Program-made: the position numbers and the translations under genes
The notes under the pieces: model-generated
Database searches by the model: none
What the model was told of the DNA's origin: nothing
The model's input: only the letters and a program-made list of their open reading frames with translations
Assembly: GCF_947072475.1 (NCBI RefSeq)
Contig: NZ_CAMTIA010000005.1
Location: 52,846 to 116,845, forward strand
Origin: an uncultured Deefgea sp.
Lineage (GTDB): Bacteria; Pseudomonadota; Gammaproteobacteria; Burkholderiales; Chitinibacteraceae
DNA: 64,000 nt
Direction of reading: 5' to 3'
Shown here: positions 53,695-62,609 of the stretch, one piece after another
Layout of the letters: each line of letters opens with the position of its first letter
Numbering within the stretch: the first letter of the stretch is position 1

Positions 53695-54222
53695 ATGCTT
53701 AATCCGTTTGCCACTGAAACAGTGACTTTTGAAACCCCGATCGCCATGTTGATTGCCTGCCATGATCGCGTTCGCCAGTATGCCGCGCTGACTGAAACCT
53801 TGGCGCTGCATCTGCAGCAGCAAGGTGCCGATGCGGCCGCGGTAGCGGGTGCACAGTCGATTTTGCGCTATTTTGATATTGCCGCACCGCTACATCATCA
53901 AGATGAAGATGAGGATTTATTTCCGGCGTTGTTGTTGCATGCATCCCCTACATTGCGCGCAAACATTGAGCAAGTGATGGCGGAGCACGCAGAGCTGGCT
54001 CAGCTTTGGCATCAAGTTCGCCAAGCTTTATTGGCGGTGATTGCTGGGGATGCCAGCCGCTTGAATTTGGCGCTGGCGCAGTCATTTGCCAAGCTGTATC
54101 CAGCGCATGCCGCCAAAGAAGAAATCGACATTTATCCGGCAGCAGCCCAATTGCTCGACGGCGACTGTTTGGCGCAATTGGGCCAAAATATGGCCGCACG
54201 GCGAACCGTTGCGGCCGCGTGA
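53695..54222 (+). CDS. Hemerythrin-domain protein
   Basis: This is a 175-residue four-helix protein of the HHE cation-binding type. Candidate di-iron ligands are His in IACHDRVRQYAAL near residue 24, LHHQDEDEDLFPALL near 64, EQVMAEHAELAQLW near 98 and YPAHAAKEEIDIYPAA near 140. Such proteins bind oxygen or nitric oxide or repair iron clusters; which applies is not known. It is a single gene convergent with the dienelactone hydrolase gene, with a hairpin between. Confidence 0.88.
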   Translation: MLNPFATETVTFETPIAMLIACHDRVRQYAALTETLALHLQQQGADAAAVAGAQSILRYFDIAAPLHHQDEDEDLFPALLLHASPTLRANIEQVMAEHAELAQLWHQVRQALLAVIAGDASRLNLALAQSFAKLYPAHAAKEEIDIYPAAAQLLDGDCLAQLGQNMAARRTVAAA

Positions 54223-54228
54223 ATGGCA

Positions 54229-54252
54229 CGTGGCGAGGTGCACTTCGCCACG
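54229..54252. terminator. Hairpin between convergent genes
   Basis: CGTGGCGA (54229-54236) and TCGCCACG (54245-54252) are exact inverted arms in the 37-bp gap between the convergent hemerythrin and hydrolase genes. No T-run follows, so termination efficiency is uncertain. Confidence 0.5.
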
Positions 54253-54259
54253 CCGCAGT

Positions 54260-55000
54260 TTAGGCGCGCAAGCGGCGGCTAAATAAGTCGAGCGCCAGTT
54301 GATTGCCTAAGCCGGCTAGTTGTGGGTCATAACGCTCGCCTTCGTCGCGCATAAAGGCGTGTGGGCCGTTAAATTCATGCCAAGTAAAGGTTTTATCTGC
54401 TGCGACCAAACCTTGGTAAACGCGGGCGCGACCTGCGGCAGGAATATGCGGGTCTTGCTTGCCCCAAATCATTAATAATTCACCGCTGATTTCCGCCAAT
54501 CTATCCATGCTGTGTTGGCCAGCTTGATTCGGAATCACATGCGCATGCAAATCGGTAGCGTAAAAACACGCGGTCGCTTTGATTTCCGGCTGTAGCGCGG
54601 CGCGAAACGCTAAATGGCCGCCAATACAAAATCCCATCGCACCAAATAAGCCGTTATTCCACGCTTGTGTTTTCGCCCAAGCAATCAGCGCGACATTGTC
54701 CGAATCGTAGCCTTCGATTGATTTGGCCATTTTGTCGGCATTGCCTTTATCGCGACCAGCATCGTCATACGCCAATACGGTGCCAATCGGATTGAGCTCG
54801 TGAAATACTTCGGGCACCAATACGTTGTAGCCATAACCGGCAATCAAACGCGCAGCGCGCTCAATCGGGCCGGTTTGCTGGAAAATCTCTGAATAAAACA
54901 AAATCGTAGGGTATTGCCGCCCATCGCTTGGCTGGTGTAGGTAGGTGCGCATTACCCCTGTTGGCGTTGCTAGGTCGTGGCTGGTGCTTTGAATGATCAT
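54260..55000 (-). CDS. Dienelactone hydrolase family protein
   Basis: This is a 246-residue alpha/beta hydrolase. It starts with PTGVMRTYLHQPSDGRQYPTILFYSEIFQQTG. The nucleophile is Cys in GAMGFCIGGHLAFRAAL near residue 123, as in dienelactone hydrolase. The Asp probably lies in LLMIWGKQDPHIPAAGR, and the His is in FNGPHAFMRDEGERYD near 217. The natural substrate is uncertain, as most family members act outside chloroaromatic pathways. It is a single minus-strand gene. Confidence 0.88.
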   Translation of the reverse strand: MIIQSTSHDLATPTGVMRTYLHQPSDGRQYPTILFYSEIFQQTGPIERAARLIAGYGYNVLVPEVFHELNPIGTVLAYDDAGRDKGNADKMAKSIEGYDSDNVALIAWAKTQAWNNGLFGAMGFCIGGHLAFRAALQPEIKATACFYATDLHAHVIPNQAGQHSMDRLAEISGELLMIWGKQDPHIPAAGRARVYQGLVAADKTFTWHEFNGPHAFMRDEGERYDPQLAGLGNQLALDLFSRRLRA

Positions 55001-55100
55001 TGTGCGGGTCCTTAAATTGATATGCGGTGGTTGTGCGTCATTACTTTAGCCCAGGCTGTGACAGTATGCTGGCTGTAAGTAGGCGCTGACTTTGGCGTGC

Positions 55101-55122
55101 AAAAAACGCCCCGAAGGGCGTT
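55101..55122 (-). terminator. Intrinsic terminator of purC
   Basis: On the minus strand AACGCCC-TTCG-GGGCGTT is followed by a T-run (A6 at 55101-55106 on the plus strand). It follows the purC stop within a few bases. The UUCG loop is especially stable. Confidence 0.88.
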
Positions 55123-55125
55123 AGT

Positions 55126-56004
55126 TTATTTAGTTAGTTTTTCCAGCGCTTCGCGGTATTTGGCCGCCGTTTTTTCTGCTACTTCTTGCGGTAGTGCCGG
55201 TGCTGGTGGCGTTTTGTCCCAGCCCGTGGCTTCTAGCCAGTCGCGAACGAATTGTTTGTCGTAGCTCGGTGGGTTGCTGCCCGGTTGGTATTGGTCTGCA
55301 GGCCAGAAGCGGCTTGAGTCAGGGGTCAATGCCTCGTCCATTAGGCATAAGGTGCCGTTTTCATCGAGGCCAAATTCAAATTTGGTATCCCCAATGATAA
55401 TGCCACGGGTGGCGGCGTATTCGCTGGCGGTTTTGTACAGCAAAATCGCCGTTGCGCTCACCTTTGCGGCAAGTTCCGCGCCCAAGATTTCTTCGCAGCG
55501 TGCATAGCTGATGTTTTCGTCGTGATCACCGAGTTCAGCTTTAGTCGACGGGGTGAAGATCGGTTCTGGCAATTTATCGGCTTCACGTAAACCGGCAGGT
55601 AAAGGGATGCCACAGATGGTATTGCTCTGTTGGTATTCTTTCCAGCCGCTGCCAGCGATATACCCACGCACAATGGCTTCAACTGGGACCGGCTTGAGGC
55701 GTTTACACACTACGGCACGGCCGATCACTTGCGGTAGATCTTCTTTCGAGACCACGTCTTCGGGTTGATCGCCAGTGAAATGGCTAGGCACCACGTCTTT
55801 GAGTTTTTCAAACCAAAAGTTGGAAATCGCAGTCAGAATTTTGCCTTTTTCTGGAATCGGTTCGGCCAAAATAACGTCGAATGCCGACAGGCGATCGGTG
55901 GCGATCATTAACATACGTTGGTCGTCGATTTCGTACAGGTCACGCACTTTGCCAGAATAGATTTTTTTTAGGCTAGTGAGGTTGGTCGTAGTAAGGCCGG
56001 ACAT
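55126..56004 (-). CDS. purC: Phosphoribosylaminoimidazole-succinocarboxamide synthase
   Basis: This is a 292-residue enzyme joining CAIR and aspartate in purine synthesis. The N-terminal [34 protein letters not shown] is the ATP-binding start, [27 protein letters not shown] lies near residue 90, and [14 protein letters not shown] near 200 carries conserved acidic residues. The ATG at 56004 (MSGLTTTN), behind CTGGAGA, is chosen; an upstream start at 56049 adds unconserved residues. The length is the longer, Neisseriales/yeast-like form and not the 237-residue enteric form. Confidence 0.96.
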   Translation of the reverse strand: MSGLTTTNLTSLKKIYSGKVRDLYEIDDQRMLMIATDRLSAFDVILAEPIPEKGKILTAISNFWFEKLKDVVPSHFTGDQPEDVVSKEDLPQVIGRAVVCKRLKPVPVEAIVRGYIAGSGWKEYQQSNTICGIPLPAGLREADKLPEPIFTPSTKAELGDHDENISYARCEEILGAELAAKVSATAILLYKTASEYAATRGIIIGDTKFEFGLDENGTLCLMDEALTPDSSRFWPADQYQPGSNPPSYDKQFVRDWLEATGWDKTPPAPALPQEVAEKTAAKYREALEKLTK

Positions 56005-56082
56005 ACAGATCTCCAGAAGCAGCGGATACCTTGGTCGTTGGCGGACCAAGATTCAGAAATTGAGGCCGCTATTTTGCCTGAA

Positions 56083-56625
56083 TTAGTGCTGCTGTGCATG
56101 ACTGCGCAGTGTTCTTTCTGGGCTAGGCTCGATTTCGCCGAGGTTTTTTTCTAGGCGAAAAACTTTCGCGCCTTCTGCGCGATGATCTAAGCGTGTTTCC
56201 CAGCCAGCGATGGTAAAGCCTAGCCGTTGATAAAACGCCAATCCAATTGGGTTGCTTTCAAAGCAAATCGTGGCCAAGGTGTGCGACTGATAGCGCTCTT
56301 TAGCAATGGTTTGTAAGGCGCTGATCAAAAAATGCGCCACACCACTACGGCGGTGATCGGGATGAACGATGAAATGCCCAATCCACGTTTTTTGTGCGCG
56401 CGGATTATAGAGGTTGGCAAAGCCAACCACGCGGTTTTGATCGCAAACGACAAAGCTTTCTTCGTGACTCGCTAAGTGTTCGACCAACTGCAGCGTTTCG
56501 GCAGGCCACGCCGCGCGTGGAAAAATATAGCGTAATTCTTCGGCCGATCTAGCCCATGACACGACTAAGAGTAGGTCGTCCAGTGCGGCACGGCGAAAAG
56601 TGTATGGAGTCGATTCAGGCATCAT
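56083..56625 (-). CDS. GNAT family N-acetyltransferase
   Basis: This is a 180-residue acetyltransferase. It has YTFRRAALDDLLLVVSWARS at the start, VVCDQNRVVGFANLYNP near residue 60 and the acetyl-CoA loop HPDHRRSGVAHFLISAL near 88, which keeps R-x-x-G-x-A. NPIGLAFYQRLGFTIAG near 125 completes the fold. The substrate is unknown. It stands between purC and the AlkD-like gene on the same strand. Confidence 0.85.
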   Translation of the reverse strand: MMPESTPYTFRRAALDDLLLVVSWARSAEELRYIFPRAAWPAETLQLVEHLASHEESFVVCDQNRVVGFANLYNPRAQKTWIGHFIVHPDHRRSGVAHFLISALQTIAKERYQSHTLATICFESNPIGLAFYQRLGFTIAGWETRLDHRAEGAKVFRLEKNLGEIEPSPERTLRSHAQQH

Positions 56626-56693
56626 TTACACCATGGCAACGAAAGAATAGATTGATGTTAACTGATGCTTGTCAGTGTAACGAAATTTTCTAC

Positions 56694-57377
56694 TTAGATA
56701 CTCTGAAGGTGTTGCTTGAGTGCTTCGCGGCGCGATAGCGGTGAAAGTGCAGTTTGTGCAACAAATTGCTGCACTGCCAGCAGGTCCGTGCGGGCGTATT
56801 GCCTCAGTGCCCAACCAATGGCTTTGCGAATAAAAAAATCAGTGTCAGCGGCATTCACACGGCAGGCGTGAAATAAGCGAACCGTATCAGTATTGGCTTT
56901 CCAGCTGAGCTGATAAATAATCGCGGTGCGGCGTAGCCATAAATTCGGCGAACTTGGCCATTGATCGAGCTGGGTTAGCAGCGCTGGCTCACGGCGAGCG
57001 AGTTGGCCAACAACTTTACTGGCGAGCGTATCCACGCTATCCCACCAGCTTTGGGTGCAAATTAATTGCTCGATGATCGGCAATGCCGCAAGGCTGAGTT
57101 TGGCTTGGCTGCGGATCAGTAACTCAATGGCGCAATAGTGGTATTCACGTTCAGGCTGCTGCCACAGGGCTTGAGCGAGCTGGAGTAAGTCGCTTTCGCC
57201 ATATTGCTGTGCGGCAGAGATTTCGATGGCTTGAATGAGTTTTCGGCGAACCGGAGTGGGTATGCCGATGAAGCTAAATTGATGCCGCATATAGGCGGAC
57301 ATACCCGCTGCCCGAATTGGATTTGCTGCGCGATTGAGCTGGTGCTGATATTTAGCCAAATCGCGCAGCGTAGTCAT
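56694..57377 (-). CDS. DNA alkylation repair protein, AlkD family
   Basis: This is a 227-residue protein built of HEAT-like helical pairs. It has MRHQFSFIGIPTPVRRKL near residue 30, YHYCAIELLIRSQ near 76, WWDSVDTLASKVVGQL near 111 (the WDxVD motif of AlkD, with the catalytic Asp) and FIRKAIGWALRQYA near 197. AlkD removes positively charged alkylated bases such as 7-methylguanine without base flipping. It follows purK with a 116-bp gap that holds part of a repeat. Confidence 0.88.
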   Translation of the reverse strand: MTTLRDLAKYQHQLNRAANPIRAAGMSAYMRHQFSFIGIPTPVRRKLIQAIEISAAQQYGESDLLQLAQALWQQPEREYHYCAIELLIRSQAKLSLAALPIIEQLICTQSWWDSVDTLASKVVGQLARREPALLTQLDQWPSSPNLWLRRTAIIYQLSWKANTDTVRLFHACRVNAADTDFFIRKAIGWALRQYARTDLLAVQQFVAQTALSPLSRREALKQHLQSI

Positions 57378-57472
57378 TTCTACGCCTGCGCTTGGTAACG
57401 CAGCATTAGGCTGACATTATCTAAATCATCCGTCACCAAACCCGGCAGGCTGGGCGTTTTTCGCGGCAGAAA

Positions 57473-57494
57473 ACCAAACATCATCAGACCCTAT
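57473..57494. repeat. Second copy of the repeat end seen at 2143-2174
   Basis: From 57473 the sequence matches 2143-2174 with three differences in 32 bases; the shared core is AAAACCAAACATCA and CAGACCCTA. It touches the purK stop codon (57494-57496). Only this end of the longer block at 2031-2174 is present here. Confidence 0.5.
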
Positions 57495-58633
57495 TACAAA
57501 GTTTCTTTAATCGCGTTGGCTTGCTCAAGTGCCGCATCCGCGCTGGCAGCCAGTACGTTAAAGTGACCCATTTTACGCCCCGGTCGCGCGAGTTTTTTAC
57601 CGTAAAGATGCAGCTTGGTATTGGGCGCCGTCATCAGGATTTCCCAATTGGGTTCGCTGCCATCGTCTTGCCATGCATCACCCAATAAATTGACCATGAC
57701 AACAGGGCTCAGTAGATCGGTTTTACCGGGGTACAAACCACACATGGCGCGAACTTGCTGCTCAAACTGCGTGGTCAGCGTGGCGTTAAGGGTGTAATGG
57801 CCTGAGTTATGTGGGCGCGGGGCCATTTCATTAATGACCAATTGCTCATTGTCGAGTACAAAAAATTCCACTGCCATCACGCCGATGTAATTGAGTTTTT
57901 CGGCCAATTGCATCGCCATGCTTCGGGCGCGCTCAGCCAAAGCGGGACTCACCCGAGCTGGAACGATGGAGACATCTAAAATGCCATTGACGTGTTCGTT
58001 TTCGGCCACCGGAAAACAGGCGATTTCACCGGCCCGAGTGCGGGTCACAATCGCAGAGATTTCGCTATGGAGCGACAGCATTTTTTCTAGCACGCAGGGT
58101 TGGTGTTTCATTTCCGCATGCGCAAAACGCACGTCATCCAAGGTTTTGACGCGGATTTGCCCCTTGCCGTCGTAGCCTAAGCGCGCGGTTTTTAAAATCC
58201 CGGGTAAGTAAGGGCTTAAATCAGTATCTAAACAGCCGGCGTTTTTTACCGCTAAAAAGGGCGCAACGTCTAAGCCAGCATCACGAATAAAGGTTTTTTC
58301 GGCAATCCGATCTTGGGCGATTGCCAAGCAATCGCCGCTGGGTGATACCGGAATCCCTTGGCTCGCTAGCCAACGCATTGAGTCGGCGTTGACGTTTTCA
58401 AATTCGGTGGTAATGGCGGCGCAATGGCTGGCCATATACTGCAAAGCGGCCGGATCGGTAAAGGATTTACACAAATGAACATCGGCAAAGTCGGCCGCAG
58501 GTGCGTGCGAATCGGGATCGAGCACGGTAACGCCATAGCCCATGTTTTTTGCCGCGCTGGCAAACATCCGCCCGAGTTGACCGCCGCCTAAAATGCCGAG
58601 CATTGCGGGGGGTAGAATTACTTTACTGGCCAT
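57494..58633 (-). CDS. purK: 5-(carboxyamino)imidazole ribonucleotide synthase
   Basis: This is a 379-residue ATP-grasp enzyme carboxylating AIR to N5-CAIR, which PurE then rearranges. It has LGILGGGQLGRMFASAAKNMGYGV near residue 12, GYDGKGQIRVKTLDDV near 152, CVLEKMLSLHSEISAIV near 178 and INEMAPRPHNSGHYTLNA near 268. All are standard for PurK. It overlaps by 11 bases the small membrane protein gene upstream, which lies between it and purE. Confidence 0.96.
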   Translation of the reverse strand: MASKVILPPAMLGILGGGQLGRMFASAAKNMGYGVTVLDPDSHAPAADFADVHLCKSFTDPAALQYMASHCAAITTEFENVNADSMRWLASQGIPVSPSGDCLAIAQDRIAEKTFIRDAGLDVAPFLAVKNAGCLDTDLSPYLPGILKTARLGYDGKGQIRVKTLDDVRFAHAEMKHQPCVLEKMLSLHSEISAIVTRTRAGEIACFPVAENEHVNGILDVSIVPARVSPALAERARSMAMQLAEKLNYIGVMAVEFFVLDNEQLVINEMAPRPHNSGHYTLNATLTTQFEQQVRAMCGLYPGKTDLLSPVVMVNLLGDAWQDDGSEPNWEILMTAPNTKLHLYGKKLARPGRKMGHFNVLAASADAALEQANAIKETL

Positions 58634-58892
58634 CTTTATTATTCCTTGTATTCATTCGGTGCTTTGCGGCTTGATGCGATTTATAACCGTAGGCACCCAT
58701 ACCGTATATGACGCCACCCAGCATGCTGAATGGCATATCATTCAATACCCCTGCCATAAAACTAGTTTGGCCGCTCGCATAGCGCAGAGCAGCCAAAATT
58801 AAACAGCATGGGCCGCCCCAGAGTAGGCAGCCTCTAAATAACACCCAGTACCAAAATGAGCGCACTGGTGTGGGTTTTGTGCTGGATTTCAT
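58623..58892 (-). CDS. Small membrane protein of unknown function, upstream of purK
   Basis: This is an 89-residue protein with two hydrophobic segments at about residues 13-38 (YWVLFRGCLLWGGPCCLILAAL) and 50-70 (MPFSMLGGVIYGMGAYGY), and a basic C-terminal tail (KSHQAAKHRMNTRNNKDG). A GAGGT ribosome site lies just before the ATG, and it overlaps purK by 11 bases. Both support a real, cotranscribed gene. No family is recognised. Confidence 0.6.
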   Translation of the reverse strand: MKSSTKPTPVRSFWYWVLFRGCLLWGGPCCLILAALRYASGQTSFMAGVLNDMPFSMLGGVIYGMGAYGYKSHQAAKHRMNTRNNKDGQ

Positions 58893-59079
58893 TTTACCTC
58901 AGGGCGGATGCGCTGATTGGTATTGTAGGTTGATTGCGGTGCGCGGTGTACGGGTAACAGCGTATTTTACCTCAAGCTGCGGTGTTACGAGCACGTTTGA
59001 ATCGGCAGTCGCGCAAATTGCGTTCGACGCACCGTGCTGCGCTCAGGGGGCGTCGTAATACAAAAGAAGATTCAAATTG

Positions 59080-59124
59080 CATTCTGGCGACAGGCTGGAC
59101 TAGATAAATCCTGTCGCTAGAATG
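59080..59124. repeat. 45-bp inverted repeat downstream of purE
   Basis: CATTCTGGCGACAGG (59080-59094) and CCTGTCGCTAGAATG (59110-59124) are 15-base inverted arms with one mismatch and a 15-base loop. It lies 22 bases after the purE stop and has no T-run on either strand. It may end or stabilise the purE mRNA, or be a small palindromic repeat element. Confidence 0.6.
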
Positions 59125-59145
59125 GATTGCGCTGTAATTACTGGC

Positions 59146-59634
59146 TTACTCGACGCTAGGCAATTGCATGTCAAGGACGGTTTGCTTTTGTGCTTCGCGG
59201 AAAGCATTGAGTTTGGCGGCTAATTCAGTGTTGCCATTGGCGAGCATGGCAATGGCAAATAAGGCGGCATTGGCTGCGCCAGCTTCACCGATGGCAAACG
59301 TAGCCACTGGAATCCCTTTAGGCATTTGCACGATGGAGAGTAAAGAGTCTTCGCCGCGCAAGTATTTAGAAGGCACGGGCACACCCAGTACCGGCACGAT
59401 GGTTTTGGCAGCCAACATGCCCGGCAAATGCGCGGCACCACCGGCTCCGGCAATAATGCAGGCTAAGCCACGCTCCGCCGCGGTTTCGGCATAAGAAAAT
59501 AGCAGGTCAGGTGTGCGATGTGCTGAGACTACGCGGCATTCAAATTCGATACCAAACGCTTGCAGCTGTTTGGCTGCGTGCTGCATGACATCCCAATCGC
59601 TATTGCTACCCATTACTACACCGACTTGTATCAT
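59146..59634 (-). CDS. purE: N5-carboxyaminoimidazole ribonucleotide mutase
   Basis: This is a 162-residue class I Pur[22 protein letters not shown] at residues 4-24 is the hallmark (SDW), [20 protein letters not shown] follows near 31, and [20 protein letters not shown] near 59 holds the active-site His. It converts the product of PurK to CAIR, the substrate of PurC encoded downstream. It probably heads the purine group, although an inverted repeat and 250 bases separate it from the next gene. Confidence 0.97.
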   Translation of the reverse strand: MIQVGVVMGSNSDWDVMQHAAKQLQAFGIEFECRVVSAHRTPDLLFSYAETAAERGLACIIAGAGGAAHLPGMLAAKTIVPVLGVPVPSKYLRGEDSLLSIVQMPKGIPVATFAIGEAGAANAALFAIAMLANGNTELAAKLNAFREAQKQTVLDMQLPSVE

Positions 59635-59824
59635 GGCGGCTTACCCTTTGAGCAAAGCACGCGATTTTACCGAAAAAACGCAATGCTTTGATAGTTATCT
59701 CATCTAGCTAGGCGATTTTTAGGCAAAAGCAAGACACCTAGTGCATTAGTATTGACTAATATTGCTGTGGCTAGCATCCTATAAGTAATGCAATTGCATT
59801 GTTTCCATCCTATGTTTTTTTGCA

Positions 59825-59855
59825 CGCCAAATCGCCCGATTTGGCGTTTTTTTTT
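59825..59855 (+). terminator. Orphan intrinsic terminator on the plus strand
   Basis: CGCCAAATCG and CGATTTGGCG pair closely and are followed by T9 (59847-59855). The orientation is plus, yet no plus-strand gene lies upstream; purE and the pilus operon both run leftward. It may end a short plus-strand RNA or antisense transcript, or act weakly on the pilus operon. Confidence 0.7.
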
Positions 59856-59871
59856 GGGCAAGCAGCAGCCC

Positions 59872-60327
59872 CTAGGGATTGATGCTAATGGCAACGTAAT
59901 CAATATATTCGCCACCGTCGACCATTTGTTTACCAAAAACATGTGTCCAGAAATAAATGCCTTGCTGATAGCCAGCAGCGTTCGCGGTGAGTGGCGTGCC
60001 AACTTGGCCATCGCCAAAAATGCGTGCACAAGTACCTGCGCCTGGGTAGTCGTGGCAGAGTTGATAGTTGAGTAAGGTGCCCGTGAGGCTGCCGCGCATT
60101 TGCCGATTTTGAATACTGCCCGAGGTTTGTGAGGGCCCAGCGGTAATCACCAAGGGGGTGCCTGCGGGGCAGGTGACCCAAAATGCCTGTTGAATCGATA
60201 TGCCTGCTTCGTTAACTGACGGTTCATAGCCGCCCAAATCGCCTGTGGGCAGTGAAATGCTACAGCTGCTGCCCCAGCTGGCTGCGCTAATCGCAGTGAA
60301 AATTAAGCCGAAAATCCGGTGCTTCAT
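59872..60327 (-). CDS. SCPU-domain protein, likely tip subunit of the chaperone-usher pilus
   Basis: This is a 151-residue secreted protein with a signal peptide (residues 1-20, ending AASWGSS). The spore-coat-U domain begins CSISLPTGDLGGYEPSVNEAG and continues FWVTCPAGTPLVITAG and LTGTLLNYQLCHDY. Four Cys can form disulfides. In archaic Csu-type systems the gene after the usher encodes the tip adhesin (CsuE), usually longer with two domains; this one has a single domain. The ATG at 60327 overlaps the usher stop (ATGA) and fits a signal peptide. Confidence 0.82.
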   Translation of the reverse strand: MKHRIFGLIFTAISAASWGSSCSISLPTGDLGGYEPSVNEAGISIQQAFWVTCPAGTPLVITAGPSQTSGSIQNRQMRGSLTGTLLNYQLCHDYPGAGTCARIFGDGQVGTPLTANAAGYQQGIYFWTHVFGKQMVDGGEYIDYVAISINP

Positions 60328-62609
60328 AGCGATTCCTTGCAAATACTCGGTGAAATTTCATTCACGATGGCTTGGCTTGCTGGGACTTCGAGCGTGCCGG
60401 TACAGTTGTTGGTCTGAAACGTATATTTTCCTGCCGGCAAATCTTCAGTATAAAAATAGCCATCTAAAGCTGTTTGCACCTCAATTTGGTGCTTGGCATT
60501 GCCAATGGTGACACGCCGATTGGCGAGCGCTTGACCATCTTGTTGCTGTAATTGCCCAGTAACCGCTGCAATTTCTCGCGCCGAAAAGACGATTTTTTGC
60601 GCATTATAATTACCAGTTAAAACGTCTTTTCTTAGCTGCGGTAAGCTGTAATGCAATGGAATTTGGGATTGATCAACGCTAATTTGCTGCCAGCTATTGT
60701 TGGCTAAATCCGGTAAGAAAGCGATGCCCTCGCTATTGGTGGTGGCTATGGCATTGCCATTTTGTAATACCGCTACATCGGGAATGTCCAGCAATTGCGC
60801 TACGGCAAAACTTTGGTTGATCGGGCGAGTGAGGGCGTAATGCCCGCCGCTATACGCCAGAGCGCTCGACCAAGTGATTTGGCCATTATTAATGCTTTGG
60901 TTTAATTGCTTGTTTTGTTGAAAGGACAGCTCGATTTGGCCTAAAGACTGCTTATTTTGCAGCCAAGCGCTGTAGTCAGTGCCTTGTTCTTGTTGTTGTA
61001 CGCCGATGTTATAGCCCCAGCCTTGGCCTTGCGGTGTACTTTGACTTAAGTTGCCACTCGTTAAATACCGCCCGTCTTGCGTGCGGTTGCTCAGATAGAG
61101 GCTACTGCCTTGACCAAAATACCACGATAGATTGATAAAGCCACTGAATTGGCGTTGCTTGGCAAATTGCTGCAATTGCAGCTGCGTGCTAATGGCGACT
61201 GAGCGAATTGGTGAGATCGAGTAGCCGACTTGGTAGCGGGTAAAAGTTTGTTGCTCGTTTTTCCCCCGTTGCCGACCGATATTCAGGCTGACATTCCCTA
61301 AATCTGATCGGCCCCAACTGACGCCCAAATCAGTCGACCAATCGGGTGCACTCAGTTCGGCAAACAGACTATTTTTGGCTAGAAAATGAGGCGATTGGCG
61401 GCGTGCATTCGCCGCAATGCTGAATGCTTGATTAACAAAGCGATACTGTAAAACTTGGGCTGAACCACTGTTTTGTCCAGCATGCTTGGCCCATGATGAG
61501 GCACTACCCAGTGTGCCATAGGTGCCTAGACCGATATTGGCCAGCACGCCAACGCGGCGCTGATTGCTTTGGCCACTGGCTTGCGCGCCAAGCGTGAGCC
61601 AATCGGTGAGGCCAAAGCGTTGGTAGCCGGAGTAGGTGAGGCCTTGGTAAGTATTAAAACTGCCATTTTGCCGAGCAACGCCGACATTGTAATTAAACTC
61701 GCTCAGGCCCGCTTTGAGTAAAGAGTCATCAAAGTAATATGGTGTGCGATAGCGCTGCGTATGGCCGCTGCTATCGCGAATGACGATTTCTACATCTTGT
61801 AAGCCGGTGTAGTAGCTAAGGTCATTAAAGTTATAAACGCCAGGTTGTAAGTTTTGGCTCGAAATTTGTTGGCCATTGAGGTAAATATCAGCGGTTGATG
61901 GCTGGGTTACGGGCGCTTGGAATTGAGCGCTGGGGCTGGTATTTAAATCGGGCTGCATGGCAAAGACTCGGGCAACGCCAATCCCGGCCATGGCTTGGCT
62001 CTGACCTAATGGCCCTGTGGTGGGGATGATGTCGCCGACGCTAAAGCGCAACATGGATTGCGGCACGTCGTAAGTTAGCAAGGTATTAATGCGCCGCCAT
62101 TCTGATTGATCTGGCTGATGGTTAAAGCTTTGTTCGCTGCGCAAGTTTAAATAACCATGATTGATGTTGAGGGTTGGATTAAATTGAAAATCCACACCTC
62201 GTGTTTGGCTTTGTTTTCGCAGCGACAGTTGATAATTGAGATACCACGATAAAGGAGTCGGTGCGGCATACAGCTGGCTAGGATCGTGGCTGAGTTTGAT
62301 TTCGTTTTCGCCAAAATGGCCCGCATCGGCGGTGAGCTCAAGGCTTAATTGCGCCGGATCGAATCGGCTGTGTAGGCCTTTAAGCGAGTTAATTGCGTAG
62401 TAATTCTCACCTTCAAACTGGATTACATTCTGGGTATCGCCCTCTAGCCCATTTAATGCACTGCCTGCAATCCAATACTCTCCATTGTCATATAAAGCTG
62501 GCACATCACCTTGCGCGACCCCATTGAGCGTTAGCGCCACAATCAGTGGATCGGCAGCAAGGGCAGGGCTGATCAGTGCAATAAAAAATAAAGCGTTTAA
62601 GATTTGCAC
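60324..62609 (-). CDS. Outer-membrane usher of an archaic (sigma/Csu-type) pilus
   Basis: This is a 761-residue usher that assembles and exports pilin subunits. The signal peptide is MQILNALFFIALISPALA. The N-terminal chaperone-binding domain follows, then a barrel with many alternating strands and a plug region near PSTADIYLNGQQISSQNLQPG (residues about 230-250) followed by YNFNDLSYYTGLQDVEIVIRDSSG. The C-terminal domains end with AVTGQLQQQDGQALAN and GYFYTEDLPAGKYTF. It overlaps the chaperone gene by 13 bases and the tip gene by four. The type is assigned from the partner SCPU subunits. Confidence 0.88.
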   Translation of the reverse strand: MQILNALFFIALISPALAADPLIVALTLNGVAQGDVPALYDNGEYWIAGSALNGLEGDTQNVIQFEGENYYAINSLKGLHSRFDPAQLSLELTADAGHFGENEIKLSHDPSQLYAAPTPLSWYLNYQLSLRKQSQTRGVDFQFNPTLNINHGYLNLRSEQSFNHQPDQSEWRRINTLLTYDVPQSMLRFSVGDIIPTTGPLGQSQAMAGIGVARVFAMQPDLNTSPSAQFQAPVTQPSTADIYLNGQQISSQNLQPGVYNFNDLSYYTGLQDVEIVIRDSSGHTQRYRTPYYFDDSLLKAGLSEFNYNVGVARQNGSFNTYQGLTYSGYQRFGLTDWLTLGAQASGQSNQRRVGVLANIGLGTYGTLGSASSWAKHAGQNSGSAQVLQYRFVNQAFSIAANARRQSPHFLAKNSLFAELSAPDWSTDLGVSWGRSDLGNVSLNIGRQRGKNEQQTFTRYQVGYSISPIRSVAISTQLQLQQFAKQRQFSGFINLSWYFGQGSSLYLSNRTQDGRYLTSGNLSQSTPQGQGWGYNIGVQQQEQGTDYSAWLQNKQSLGQIELSFQQNKQLNQSINNGQITWSSALAYSGGHYALTRPINQSFAVAQLLDIPDVAVLQNGNAIATTNSEGIAFLPDLANNSWQQISVDQSQIPLHYSLPQLRKDVLTGNYNAQKIVFSAREIAAVTGQLQQQDGQALANRRVTIGNAKHQIEVQTALDGYFYTEDLPAGKYTFQTNNCTGTLEVPASQAIVNEISPSICKESL

